Origin: an uncultured Desulfobulbaceae bacterium
GTDB lineage: Bacteria > Desulfobacterota > Desulfobulbia > Desulfobulbales > BM004
Direction: 5' to 3'
Length of the DNA stretch: 48,244 nt
Assembly (NCBI GenBank): GCA_945787325.1
Contig: CALZHP010000011.1
Coordinates: 1-48,244, forward strand
The notes under the pieces are model-generated. The model saw only the letters and a list, made by a program, of their open reading frames with translations. It was not told where the DNA came from and ran no database searches. Every line of letters begins with the position of its first letter. Position 1 is the first letter of the stretch. Positions 23,982-32,699 of this stretch are shown here, one piece after another. The position numbers were made by a program, and so were the translations under genes.

Positions 23982-26153
23982 TCAGGTAGCCTGTATAGAA
24001 AGTTCAGCTGTAGTTTTAGTTATATTAAAATGGGCAGCCTGTTCCTGAAGAGAATTCGAAAGATCTGCCAGGGCAATGGCTTCATTGTTTACCTTGCCAG
24101 AGCTAACTGCTGTCTCGTTGGAAATATTTGCAATTGTCTCAATATCTTTGTTGATCCTTTTTGATGATGTTGATATTTCTTCCGTTGCTGACGCGATAGA
24201 CTGTATCTTAGTCTGAAATCCATTGATGCTGTTAAGTATTTGCTCCAAGGCGCCACCGGCCTGCATGGAAAGGTCGACGCCGGAATCAACCTTTTTCATA
24301 CTTTCTTCCATAAGTTCATTAGTTTTGTCAGTTTCTTCCTGAATAGATTTAATCACTTCAATTATTTCTTCCGTTGCCTTGCTGGTGTGATCTGCAAGCT
24401 GCCTGACCTCGTTGGCGACTACTGCGAATCCTTTGCCGCTTTTACCCGCCCTTGCTGCTTCAATTGTTGCATTGAGTGAAAGCATATGTGTCTGCAAAGC
24501 AATACCGCTTATGGTGTTAACTATTCCTCCAATTTCCTGCGACCGTCTATTTAGAGATGTCATGGATTTTGCAGATTCAGACATGATATTTTTTATTTCA
24601 TGAACCTCTGCGACAGTTTTTTCAACTGCCTGTGCACCTGTTTGGGCATTTTCCATAGTATCTTCAACAGTATTTGCTATATGCATTGAACTTTCCGCAG
24701 CACTTTCAATAGCTTTGGACATATGTGCGGCAGATATTGAAATATCATTAGCTCTTTGTGCCTGTTCGTTTACACCCCTTGTCATTTGCAGAGAGTTAGC
24801 GCTCAACGTCACACTTCCGGCAGCAACATTATCTGATGCTGCTTGCATATTACTGAGGATATTATTTAATCTCTCCATAAGTTGATTGAATTTTTGTATG
24901 AGTTCTTTCAACTCACCTCTGCTGTTTCCCTGGTCAATTTTTATAGAAAAATCATCGCTTGCTGCTTTGTGTAAACCTTCTGTGAGTCTTAAAAGAGGTT
25001 TGATCAGGCCTGTGTTAATTCTCAATGCTGTAAATACGCTAAACCCAAATGCAATAAGGCACATTACAATCATTACAAGGCGTGTCCTGGACGCTGACCT
25101 TACTGTATTGACGGCATCCTGAACAGTTATATTCAAGGAACCGATGGTTTCTTTTACAGCTCCCATAGATTCTGTCGTCTGCTTAACGGTATCGGGTAGG
25201 GCGGCAAATTTGTTGTTAATAGTTTTAATAGTTTCGGATAATACAAGAGAAAGTTCAGTAACCTTCGAGTTGGATATTTTGGCCAGGTTCATAGAATCAC
25301 GAACTGTTATAGCAGATTGTTTACCTGCTTTTGAAGCTTCAGCAGCAACAGCTGCTGCCCTTGATGCTTCATTGATTGCCTTATTATTTCTGGCATCTGC
25401 TCTCTGCCAGACCAAATCATTTAGTTCTTTTGTTCCCTGCATTATCTTATTCCCATATTCCATAATAGCGGGCTTAAGTTCGTCGATCTGAATTGGGGCA
25501 GATATTTCTCCAAGATCTTTTATATACCTGCCATACCTTCTCATGTTGTTCTTAATATCTTTAATTATTGCCGTTTCCTTTTGCGCATTCGGCATTTTTA
25601 TGAGAACTACAGAGATTGTTTCAATATGTTCATTTATCGCTTCAATATCTTTTTGAATGGGTTCAACATCCGGAATGTATTCGTTCAGGTATTTAAAGAA
25701 GCCGATATAAGAATTAAGCATTCTTGAATTCATAGCTTCTGATTCTTTTATCATTATCTGCAAGTCACCGGAAGTTACCTTTAATTCTTCAAAAATTGCG
25801 TTTGTGCTTGTACTAATGACCTGAAGGTTTTCATCCTGTTTAGTAAAAATCTCTTCCATTTCCTCCAGGCTGCCAGTGATTTGATTTGTTGACACAGTAG
25901 TTTCTGTAAAGGAATTCTCCAGATCTTTTAAACGGTCCAGCCCCTCTGAAACGCTGGCCAATGCACCCATAGATCCTTCCAGAATAGTCCCATAGCCGGA
26001 ACTTATACCTGCAAGACCTTCATTCATTCTACCAACACTGTCTCGCATTGAGCTTACGCTGATATATGCGATGGTGCTTACTAAGAGCAGAAGCACTACT
26101 AGAAGAGCAAAAGCTCCATTAATAGTAAATGAAATACTGTCATGAATCCGCAT
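23982..26153 (-). CDS. Methyl-accepting chemotaxis protein
   Basis: This is a 723-aa chemoreceptor. A membrane segment lies near residues 12-33 ([20 protein letters not shown]). A long periplasmic alpha-helical region of about 330 residues follows, without an obvious Cache fold. A second membrane segment ([20 protein letters not shown]), a HAMP-like linker and the MA signalling domain complete it. The hairpin tip reads [20 protein letters not shown] then [14 protein letters not shown]. It signals through CheA/CheW, which are not encoded here. The ATG at 26153 has AGAGGT upstream; an in-frame extension to 26231 adds non-membrane residues before the signal anchor and is unlikely. Confidence 0.93.
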   Translation of the reverse strand: MRIHDSISFTINGAFALLVVLLLLVSTIAYISVSSMRDSVGRMNEGLAGISSGYGTILEGSMGALASVSEGLDRLKDLENSFTETTVSTNQITGSLEEMEEIFTKQDENLQVISTSTNAIFEELKVTSGDLQIMIKESEAMNSRMLNSYIGFFKYLNEYIPDVEPIQKDIEAINEHIETISVVLIKMPNAQKETAIIKDIKNNMRRYGRYIKDLGEISAPIQIDELKPAIMEYGNKIMQGTKELNDLVWQRADARNNKAINEASRAAAVAAEASKAGKQSAITVRDSMNLAKISNSKVTELSLVLSETIKTINNKFAALPDTVKQTTESMGAVKETIGSLNITVQDAVNTVRSASRTRLVMIVMCLIAFGFSVFTALRINTGLIKPLLRLTEGLHKAASDDFSIKIDQGNSRGELKELIQKFNQLMERLNNILSNMQAASDNVAAGSVTLSANSLQMTRGVNEQAQRANDISISAAHMSKAIESAAESSMHIANTVEDTMENAQTGAQAVEKTVAEVHEIKNIMSESAKSMTSLNRRSQEIGGIVNTISGIALQTHMLSLNATIEAARAGKSGKGFAVVANEVRQLADHTSKATEEIIEVIKSIQEETDKTNELMEESMKKVDSGVDLSMQAGGALEQILNSINGFQTKIQSIASATEEISTSSKRINKDIETIANISNETAVSSGKVNNEAIALADLSNSLQEQAAHFNITKTTAELSIQAT

Positions 26154-26353
26154 TGTCAAACCTCTGTTTGAATTGTTTTGGTACCAGATTAATTTGTATT
26201 GTATGTAGATTACAATAAAATGGTGCCACATTGTTACATAAAAGGTTTAAGTTTTGCAAATAAACAAATAAATAAAAGAATTTATAATAGTATCGGTTAG
26301 TTTTGCCCAGTTATTTACAGGAATATTTGTCGAGTTTAAGAGGAGGAGTTTTT

Positions 26354-26515
26354 ATGGAAATAATTAAAATAAACTGAGCAATTCTATTGCCGCCGGTGGG
26401 AGTGTTCCTCCAAGTTGGAATCGGCATGCAATTCTGGATCAATATTCTGCTTACACTGCTTGGCTATATACCGGGTATCATTCATGCTGTGTGGGTTATT
26501 GCCAAGAAAAAGTAA
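26354..26515 (+). pseudogene. YqaE/Pmp3-family membrane proteolipid gene with in-frame TGA at codon 8
   Basis: AGGAGGAG (26341-26348) and an ATG at 26354 begin a 53-codon frame, MEIIKIN-stop-AILLPPVGVFLQVG, that ends in LLGYIPGIIHAVWVIAKKK. This is a full-length YqaE/Pmp3 proteolipid apart from TGA at 26375-26377. Everything after the TGA is intact and typical of the family, with two membrane helices. Either a recent nonsense mutation or sequence error has hit the gene, or the TGA is read as selenocysteine. A short hairpin GGAG/CTCC with loop TGTTC lies 25 bases after the TGA, within the bacterial SECIS window but with only four base pairs. I lean towards a broken gene but cannot exclude a selenoprotein. 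Confidence 0.7.
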
Positions 26516-26805
26516 ACATGGTTAATCCTGTCTCAAGCTCTATATATAGCTGGTTTTAATAAATTTATAATAAATTGACAGTGCAATGAATACAGTGTAG
26601 TAGTTCCGACTAATTTCACATAGCAAATCAATTCTGTTGTACAACAGTTACAAAAAGGTGCTTGTTTGGATCAGGTAGCCGGATTGTCAGCTTTGCAGAA
26701 GTTAACTGACCTTTTATAGAGGCAACTATGTTTTTTATTTTGCCTATAAAGAATTTCGGTTCTTTAGTCGATATATAATATTATCAATAAAAAATATGGT
26801 TGGAT

Positions 26806-27960
26806 ATGGGCAAGAGACCACTTATACTTATCGTTGATGATGATGATATAATCATTGATGGGCTCCAGGCTCTTCTCGACGGAGAAGGCTATGATTTTGT
26901 AGGTACTACTGAAGGGGCTCAAGCATTGAACATTGTTAGGGAGCAGAAGATAGACCTTGTGTTGCTTGATATTTTGATGCCTGGAATGGATGGCCTCAAA
27001 GTATGTGCTGCACTAAAGAGAGATGAGAGAACGAAAAATATCCCTGTTCTTATGGTTACATCGTTGACCGGAAAATCGGATCGACTTATGGCCATGGAAT
27101 CCGGTGCTGATGATTTCCTTACAAAACCAGTAGATGGCACAGAACTTCTTATACGTGTCAAATCACTCCTCCGCATTAAAGCGTATTATGATGAATTAAT
27201 TATAAGCAATAATGAGATACGTGAAAAGAACGTTAAACTGGAGCAGCTTGAGAAAGCAAAGAATGATTTGACCCAAATGATAGTCCACGATCTGAAGGGG
27301 CCCCTGACAGCAATAGTAGGCAATATTGATCTGGCGCTTTATGAGATGGGGGAGGAGAATAGCGAACAAATGAAACATATTATCACCGCAGGAGAGAACT
27401 GTCGTGATCTGCAGGGAATGATTGATGAGATTCTAGCTATTACCAGACTAGAAGAAGGGAAAATGCTCTTGAAAGTAGTACCATCGGACCTTGCTGATAT
27501 CACTCGATATATTATGGACTCTTTCTGTCAGCAGACAGAAGATGAAAAAATTTCAATAAAATTTGATATTGGTACTGGGCTGTCCGGATTGGAATTTGAC
27601 CCTTCAATTATCAGACGCGTCTTGTTCAACCTAATTGACAATGCTGTGAGGCACACTCCCCAAGGAGGATCTGTAGAAATTCAATTGAAAAATATGCCCG
27701 AAACAGGAGAGGTTTCGTGGAGCATCTGGAACAGCGGTAAGGGTTTACCTGAAGAATATCATGAAAAAATATTTGAAAAATATGAACAAGTTGCCCATCG
27801 CAAGTCAGGAATATTCCCAGGAAAAAGCGGTTTGGGTCTTCCATTCTGCAAAATGGCAATTGAAGCGCATCATGGAGAATTAACCCTGGAAAGTGGCGAT
27901 TTTTCTAATGGAGCCAGGTTTACGTTCACCCTTCCCAGGGTTGGAAACAATGGAATGTGA
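26806..27960 (+). CDS. Hybrid receiver-histidine kinase
   Basis: This is a soluble 384-aa protein with an N-terminal receiver domain (about residues 3-120; acidic pocket DDDD, phosphoacceptor Asp55 in LLDILMPGMDG, Lys in LTKPVDG). A short coiled-coil linker follows, then a HisKA domain with His161 (MIVHDLKGPLTAIVGN) and a HATPase_c domain (LFNLIDNAVRHTP, KSGLGLPFCKMAIEAHHG). There is no membrane segment. The ATG at 26806 is preferred to a TTG two codons upstream, and no strong ribosome-binding site is visible for either. A response regulator follows 43 bases later. Such receiver-first kinases sit inside phosphorelays. The input signal is unknown. Confidence 0.9.
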   Translation: MGKRPLILIVDDDDIIIDGLQALLDGEGYDFVGTTEGAQALNIVREQKIDLVLLDILMPGMDGLKVCAALKRDERTKNIPVLMVTSLTGKSDRLMAMESGADDFLTKPVDGTELLIRVKSLLRIKAYYDELIISNNEIREKNVKLEQLEKAKNDLTQMIVHDLKGPLTAIVGNIDLALYEMGEENSEQMKHIITAGENCRDLQGMIDEILAITRLEEGKMLLKVVPSDLADITRYIMDSFCQQTEDEKISIKFDIGTGLSGLEFDPSIIRRVLFNLIDNAVRHTPQGGSVEIQLKNMPETGEVSWSIWNSGKGLPEEYHEKIFEKYEQVAHRKSGIFPGKSGLGLPFCKMAIEAHHGELTLESGDFSNGARFTFTLPRVGNNGM

Positions 27961-28003
27961 GTAGGTCAAGTCTCTGTTATTACTCTGGTTAATGGGATCA
28001 TAA

Positions 28004-28582
28004 ATGGCAATAAAAAAAGTATTGTTGGTCGATGACGAAGAAATAATCCTCGAATCCATCAGCCAGGAATTGATAGATGAAGGTTTCGAAGTTGCCACTG
28101 CCATTAGTGGCGAAGAAGCGATCTCTAAAATTAGTAACAGTAATTTTGATCTGGTACTGACAGATCTTATTATGCCAGGCGTTGGCGGTCTCCAGGTGTT
28201 GGAGGGGGCTAGAAAAAATGATCCCAATATATGTGTTATTATTTATACAGGTTATGGGGATATGACATCGGCTATTGAAGCCTTGAGACTTGGAGCTGAT
28301 GATTACCTGATAAAACCTTGCAATATTGATGAAATCCATTTCAGGATAAATCAATGTCTTGAAAAGCGGGAATTGCAAAAAAAAGTAAAGATTTACGAAA
28401 AGATTTTACCAATTTGTTCATATTGCAGTAAGATTCGCGATGACTCCGGCAAGCAGCCGGGAAAGGGTGAATGGATGGAAATGGAAAAATATCTTTTGTC
28501 GAAAAGTGGTGCCGATCTGTCACATGGCATCTGCCCCTGTTGTTATGATACGCATGTGAAAAAGGAAATTGATTCGTTGTGA
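28004..28582 (+). CDS. Response regulator with C-terminal zinc-ribbon-like tail
   Basis: This 192-aa protein has a receiver domain (residues 3-120; Asp54 in VLTDLIMPGVGG, Lys in LIKPCN). A coiled segment leads to a cysteine-rich tail: ICSYCSKIRDD, then GEWMEMEKYLLSKSGADLSH and GICPCCYD. The C-x2-C and C-x-C-C pairs suggest metal binding. This tail is common at the ends of signalling proteins in this bacterial group. There is no DNA-binding domain, so output is probably by protein contact. It lies 43 bases after the hybrid kinase, its likely partner. Confidence 0.88.
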   Translation: MAIKKVLLVDDEEIILESISQELIDEGFEVATAISGEEAISKISNSNFDLVLTDLIMPGVGGLQVLEGARKNDPNICVIIYTGYGDMTSAIEALRLGADDYLIKPCNIDEIHFRINQCLEKRELQKKVKIYEKILPICSYCSKIRDDSGKQPGKGEWMEMEKYLLSKSGADLSHGICPCCYDTHVKKEIDSL

Positions 28583-28787
28583 GATAGTCACACCTCCTGT
28601 TTTGTTTCTACAAATATTATTTTGAGGGAAAAAGTATTACATAAAACAATTTTGGGTAGTTAAATGAAACACTGTATTCTGTAATGAACAAACAGTGACA
28701 ATTGTACGGGCGGTGAAATAAGCTGAATGTTTTTCGTTATTGTTAAAATCTCATTAACTTGGTCATAATAGTATAATTGGAGAAATT

Positions 28788-29204
28788 ATGGGGAAATTAC
28801 AACAGGTTATTGTTGTTATAATATTTTTATTTGCAGCTTCAGTAATGTCTGTTGGAGCTCAAACCTACACCTGGACAGACAAAAACGGAGTTACGCAGTT
28901 TACAGACACTCCTCCACCACCCGGAGCCGCTAGAAAATATAACCCTCCAAAAAAGGTTCAGAAATCAAGACCTAATGTTGAGCTGTTTGTTACCAGTTGG
29001 TGCCCATACTGTAAAAAAGCTAAGGCCTTTTTCCGTTCAAAAGGGATTGCATTTATTGCTTATGATATCGAAAAAAACAAAAAAGCGGCTATCCGGAAAA
29101 GGAAGCTCGATCAAAGGCAAGGTGTGCCGTTTGCCATCATAAATGGGAAATATATTCATGGTTACAGCCCCCAGGCATATGAGTTTGCTTTATATAATAA
29201 ATAA
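28788..29204 (+). CDS. Exported glutaredoxin-like protein with DUF4124 domain
   Basis: This 138-aa protein has a signal peptide (VIVVIIFLFAASVMSVGA) followed by a DUF4124-type segment (QTYTWTDKNGVTQFTDTPPP). A glutaredoxin fold starts near residue 64 with the active site SWCPYCKKAKAF and the conserved cis-proline motif GVPFAIINGKYIHGY. It probably reduces or isomerises disulfides, or reduces mixed thiols, in the periplasm. GGAGAAATT precedes the ATG. A terminator follows at 29239-29270, so it is likely a single-gene unit. Confidence 0.9.
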   Translation: MGKLQQVIVVIIFLFAASVMSVGAQTYTWTDKNGVTQFTDTPPPPGAARKYNPPKKVQKSRPNVELFVTSWCPYCKKAKAFFRSKGIAFIAYDIEKNKKAAIRKRKLDQRQGVPFAIINGKYIHGYSPQAYEFALYNK

Positions 29205-29238
29205 TGTATCTATTATAACTTATTGATTTTTTAATGTT

Positions 29239-29270
29239 AAAAAAAGACATCAAAAAAAGGTGTCTTTTTT
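29239..29270 (+). terminator. Rho-independent terminator after the glutaredoxin gene
   Basis: AAAAAAGACA (29240-29249) pairs with TGTCTTTTTT (29261-29270) across a short A-rich loop. The T-run is part of the right arm. The mirrored A-run means it could also act on the minus strand. Confidence 0.82.
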
Positions 29271-29289
29271 ATTGACATAATTAAAACGA

Positions 29290-29306
29290 ACGTTTAAATC
29301 AAACGT
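29290..29306. promoter_or_regulatory. Palindromic candidate TetR operator
   Basis: ACGTTT (29290-29295) and AAACGT (29301-29306) are inverted around five bases, about 55 bases upstream of the TetR-family gene. This is the usual location and shape for autoregulation of an efflux operon. Confidence 0.5.
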
Positions 29307-29358
29307 ATGAAACAATTTTGAGTGATTTATCTTAATTTGATTTGAACGGATTCCACTT

Positions 29359-30033
29359 ATGGAAGAAAAGGATACAAAGAAGCGTATTTTAGATGCAGCG
29401 GAGCAGCTTTTTGCACAAGATGGTTTTCATGCCACCTCAATGCGTGCTATTACCAACCGGGCAGAGGTAAACCTGGCGGCAGTAAACTATCATTTCGGAT
29501 CTAAGGAAGCTCTTATGGAATCGGTAATCGAGCGCCGTCTTGTACCTCTCAACAAGGTGCGAATCAAACGCCTCGAAGCATTACGTTCTAAAGCAGAGGA
29601 TTCCAGTAAATCCCCTGAATTGAGAGAAGTGCTTATGGCATTTGTCGAGCCAACACTTGCTTACGGGAAATCAGGGCAAGGAGCAAAAGAGTTTATAACA
29701 CTCATAAGTAGATCCATCGCAGAACCCGACGATACAGTACGGAATATTTTCCTGCGGCATCTTAAGCCGTTAATTCATCTTCTTTATGAGACTTTGAAGG
29801 AATCACTTCCCGATCTGCCAAAAGACATTGTTTTTTGGAGACTGCATTTTGTAATAGGTGCAATGAGCCATGCCATGCAGATGGTTGTCAGGTGTCATTC
29901 TGTTATGGAAGATGCCGAATCTCATGAAAAATGTGGTGTAATACCGGATGAAATGATTAATAAAACCGATCCGGAAGCCCTAACTGAGATGTTCCTTGAC
30001 TTTGTTACTACCGGAATGAAGGCGCCGCAATGA
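29359..30033 (+). CDS. TetR/AcrR-family transcriptional regulator
   Basis: This 224-aa regulator has an N-terminal TetR HTH (KRILDAAEQLFAQDGFHATS, then VNLAAVNYHFGSKEALMESV). Its helical C-terminal ligand domain contains FWRLHFVIGAMSHAM, reminiscent of PsrA/CecR-type C-termini. It is the first gene of a four-gene efflux operon and overlaps the outer-membrane factor gene by four bases (ATGA). It probably represses the operon and is released by a toxic or amphipathic ligand; the ligand is unknown. The palindrome at 29290-29306 is the likely operator. Confidence 0.93.
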   Translation: MEEKDTKKRILDAAEQLFAQDGFHATSMRAITNRAEVNLAAVNYHFGSKEALMESVIERRLVPLNKVRIKRLEALRSKAEDSSKSPELREVLMAFVEPTLAYGKSGQGAKEFITLISRSIAEPDDTVRNIFLRHLKPLIHLLYETLKESLPDLPKDIVFWRLHFVIGAMSHAMQMVVRCHSVMEDAESHEKCGVIPDEMINKTDPEALTEMFLDFVTTGMKAPQ

Positions 30034-31445
30034 GCAGGTCAAAAGAACTTATAACAGTGTTAATAGTAGTAGCCTTTTCAATTTCAGGTTGTTCCCTGTA
30101 CAAACCTGAAAATCCAGGTCCAGCCCATGTTCCAAAAAGTTTCATTGAAACATCAGGAAGAATGGGTGAACAGGCTTTAACTGGTAGATGGTGGGAACAT
30201 TTTGGGGATGAAAAGCTAAACAGTCTGATTGAATCAGGTCTCACCATGAGCCCTGATGTTACTCAAGCTTACGCACGTCTTGCTCAGGTTCAAGCTGCAT
30301 TTCACATAACAGATTCTGTCCGCAGCCCTTTTCTCAATTTAGAGGGGCAGGCCAGCCGGGACAAACAGTTCTTTTCGTTTAATGAAAGCCTTGGTAATAC
30401 GTTGCGTTTATCGCTTTCTGCCGGATTTGAACTGGACTTGTGGAAGAAACTTTCTTCGCTCAGCGAAGCGGCCAGGCTGGAAGTTCTAGCATCACGTGAA
30501 GCTGTAAAATCAGTATATATAACACTGTCAACAAGTATTGCCGATCTGTATTATCTTACTGTTGAGCAGAGGGCCCAGTTGAAGCAGCTTGAAAAAATTG
30601 TTGCCTCTTATGCTGATACACTGGTCAGGGTAGAAAGACGTTACCAGGAAGGGATTGCACCGTCACTTGAAGTTTATCAGGCCAGGCAAAATCTTGCCAT
30701 AGCCCGTGCTCGGCGACCGGTTTTTGCAGCTAACCTAGCAAGGGCTGAACATACTTTAGCAGTCCTTATCGGCAGATTTCCTGAAAATAATATTGCTGGT
30801 GATCTTGCCACCCTGCCAACATTGCCGGAAGCATACTCTGCAGGGCTACCTTCAGAGCTTCTTACCCAAAGACCGGATATTGAAGCGGCTTACCTTCGAG
30901 TTCAGGCTCAAGATGCCCGAATTGCCTCCTCTATTGCAGACAGATTCCCATCATTTAACCTAATCGGTAGTTACGGAAGGAATAATCTTGACTTTGGAGC
31001 ATCAACTACCGGGACTTTCTGGAGCTTTCTTATAAATTCAGCAGTACCAGTTATCGACGGTGGCAGACGCAAAGCAGAGGTAGATCGAAACAGGGCAATG
31101 CTGCAGGAAGATATTGCCGTTTATCGGCAGACAGTGCTTAGAGCTTTTCAGGAAGTTGAAGATGCGCTGTCCAATAACAGGACGAGCGAGGAGACCATAG
31201 TTACCCTGTCTGATCAACTGGAAGTTTCATCTGCTAATGTAAGAGCGGCGGAAGATGGTTATTTTCTGGGTCTCAATGATTTACTTACGGTTCAAATCGC
31301 CCAGCGACAGCTTGACGAAGTAAAAATCAGATTGCTCTCTGCCCAAAGACAACTGATTTCAGACAGGATCAGCATGATAAGAACTTTAGGTGGCAACTGG
31401 ATGGAAGAATTTATTGGCCAATACCTCAAGGAACTGAGTCATTAA
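30030..31445 (+). CDS. Outer-membrane efflux factor lipoprotein (TolC/OprM-like)
   Basis: This 471-aa outer-membrane factor belongs to the NodT/OprM group. A lipoprotein signal (VAFSISGCSLYKP) predicts lipidation at Cys21. It is followed by the family pattern WWEHFGDEKLNSLIESGLT, two long coiled-coil TolC repeats (about residues 50-250 and 265-455), ELLTQRPDIEAAYLRVQAQD between them, and DLLTVQIAQRQLDEVKIRLL near the end. It forms the exit duct of the RND pump encoded downstream. It is translationally coupled to the TetR gene. Confidence 0.95.
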   Translation: MSRSKELITVLIVVAFSISGCSLYKPENPGPAHVPKSFIETSGRMGEQALTGRWWEHFGDEKLNSLIESGLTMSPDVTQAYARLAQVQAAFHITDSVRSPFLNLEGQASRDKQFFSFNESLGNTLRLSLSAGFELDLWKKLSSLSEAARLEVLASREAVKSVYITLSTSIADLYYLTVEQRAQLKQLEKIVASYADTLVRVERRYQEGIAPSLEVYQARQNLAIARARRPVFAANLARAEHTLAVLIGRFPENNIAGDLATLPTLPEAYSAGLPSELLTQRPDIEAAYLRVQAQDARIASSIADRFPSFNLIGSYGRNNLDFGASTTGTFWSFLINSAVPVIDGGRRKAEVDRNRAMLQEDIAVYRQTVLRAFQEVEDALSNNRTSEETIVTLSDQLEVSSANVRAAEDGYFLGLNDLLTVQIAQRQLDEVKIRLLSAQRQLISDRISMIRTLGGNWMEEFIGQYLKELSH

Positions 31446-31508
31446 TATTACATATAAAATATTTTAAGCAATATTATCAGATCATCTAATCGAGTAGGGG
31501 ATTCACAG

Positions 31509-32699
31509 ATGAGTTTTCCAAAAACTGCAACAAAAATTATTTTGCCACTTGTCATACTAGCCATTGGCATTTTTGTAACCGTTTTGTTGATAAAAAGCAG
31601 GGAGGCACCTCGTAAGGAGGCTAAAGAGCGACCCGGTGCGCTAGTGCAGGTGTTGGAGTCAGCAAGTGAAGACAGAATGGTAAACGTATATGCAACAGGG
31701 ACAGTACAGGTTGATCAAGAGGTTGAAATAATACCTCAGGTGAGTGGTCGTATAGTAGAAGTTGCATCAGGTTTCCTGGCAGGCGGTTTTTTCGAAAAAG
31801 GAGATCTACTATTTGCTATTGAGGCGATTGATTATGAGTTGGCGGTTGAAAGAGCAAGATCAGTCCTGGCTAAAGCTGAGAGCGATGTTGCCGAAAATGA
31901 GGGTAGGTCACGGATTGCCCGATTAGAATGGGACAGGCTGAACAAGGGAAAAAATCTTGTCCCAAATCCTTTAGTTCTCAATGAACCTCAGTTGAAGAAT
32001 GCAAAAGCGTCTCTTGCTGCTGCTAAGGCATCGCTTCGTCAAACTGAACTGGACCTTGAACGCACAAGAATTATTGCACCGTTTAATTGCCGCGTGCGGT
32101 CCGAACAGATTGGCCCCGGCCAGTATATAAGGTCTGGTGAGAAAGCAGCGGTAATCGCGGGTACTGACACAGCTGAAATCATTGTGCCCCTGGAACTCAG
32201 TGAACTGAGGTGGTTGGATATTTCACGGCAGAGTTCAGATGAAAATGGCTCTGAAGCCACAGTTTCAGTAAAAGTTGATGGCAGCAGGTACACTTGGAAG
32301 GGACGCGTTGTGAGGGCTCTTGGAGAGGTTGATGAAAAAAGTCGTTTAACCCAGGTTGTTGTGAGAGTTGACAACCCATACTCATCCATAGGAGGCAATA
32401 ATAATAACAACTCTCTTGATCTGACCTTGGGCATGTTTGTCGATGTGGTTATCCATGGGCGGCATGAGTCTGATGTTACTGTTCTCCCAAGAAAAGCTCT
32501 GCGAGGCCCTTCCACTGTTTGGATCATGAATGATGACAATAAACTTGAAGTTAGAGACGTTAAAATAGTGCGCTATGATAAGGATACTGTCTGGATAAAT
32601 GAAGGACTGGATTCCGGGGACATGGTTATCCTTACTGCCTTGTCGGGTGGTTCTGATGGAATGAAACTCAGAAGACAGGAACAGGAGGCAGTGAAGTGA
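31509..32699 (+). CDS. RND efflux membrane-fusion protein
   Basis: This is the 396-aa periplasmic adaptor of the tripartite pump. An N-terminal anchor (IILPLVILAIGIFVTVLLI) precedes a lipoyl-like half (VEIIPQVSGRIVEVASGFLA, EKGDLLFAIEAIDYELAVER), an alpha-helical hairpin (about residues 115-180), the second lipoyl half (RTRIIAPFNCRVRSEQIGPG) and beta-barrel and membrane-proximal domains. No lipobox cysteine is present. The terminal GTGA overlaps the pump gene start. Confidence 0.95.
   Translation: MSFPKTATKIILPLVILAIGIFVTVLLIKSREAPRKEAKERPGALVQVLESASEDRMVNVYATGTVQVDQEVEIIPQVSGRIVEVASGFLAGGFFEKGDLLFAIEAIDYELAVERARSVLAKAESDVAENEGRSRIARLEWDRLNKGKNLVPNPLVLNEPQLKNAKASLAAAKASLRQTELDLERTRIIAPFNCRVRSEQIGPGQYIRSGEKAAVIAGTDTAEIIVPLELSELRWLDISRQSSDENGSEATVSVKVDGSRYTWKGRVVRALGEVDEKSRLTQVVVRVDNPYSSIGGNNNNNSLDLTLGMFVDVVIHGRHESDVTVLPRKALRGPSTVWIMNDDNKLEVRDVKIVRYDKDTVWINEGLDSGDMVILTALSGGSDGMKLRRQEQEAVK

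Noticed and set aside
26215-26230. GTGCCA near the chemoreceptor start as a second sigma-54 promoter.
   Set aside because: The -12 element is missing: the bases at the right distance are A/T without the GC dinucleotide.
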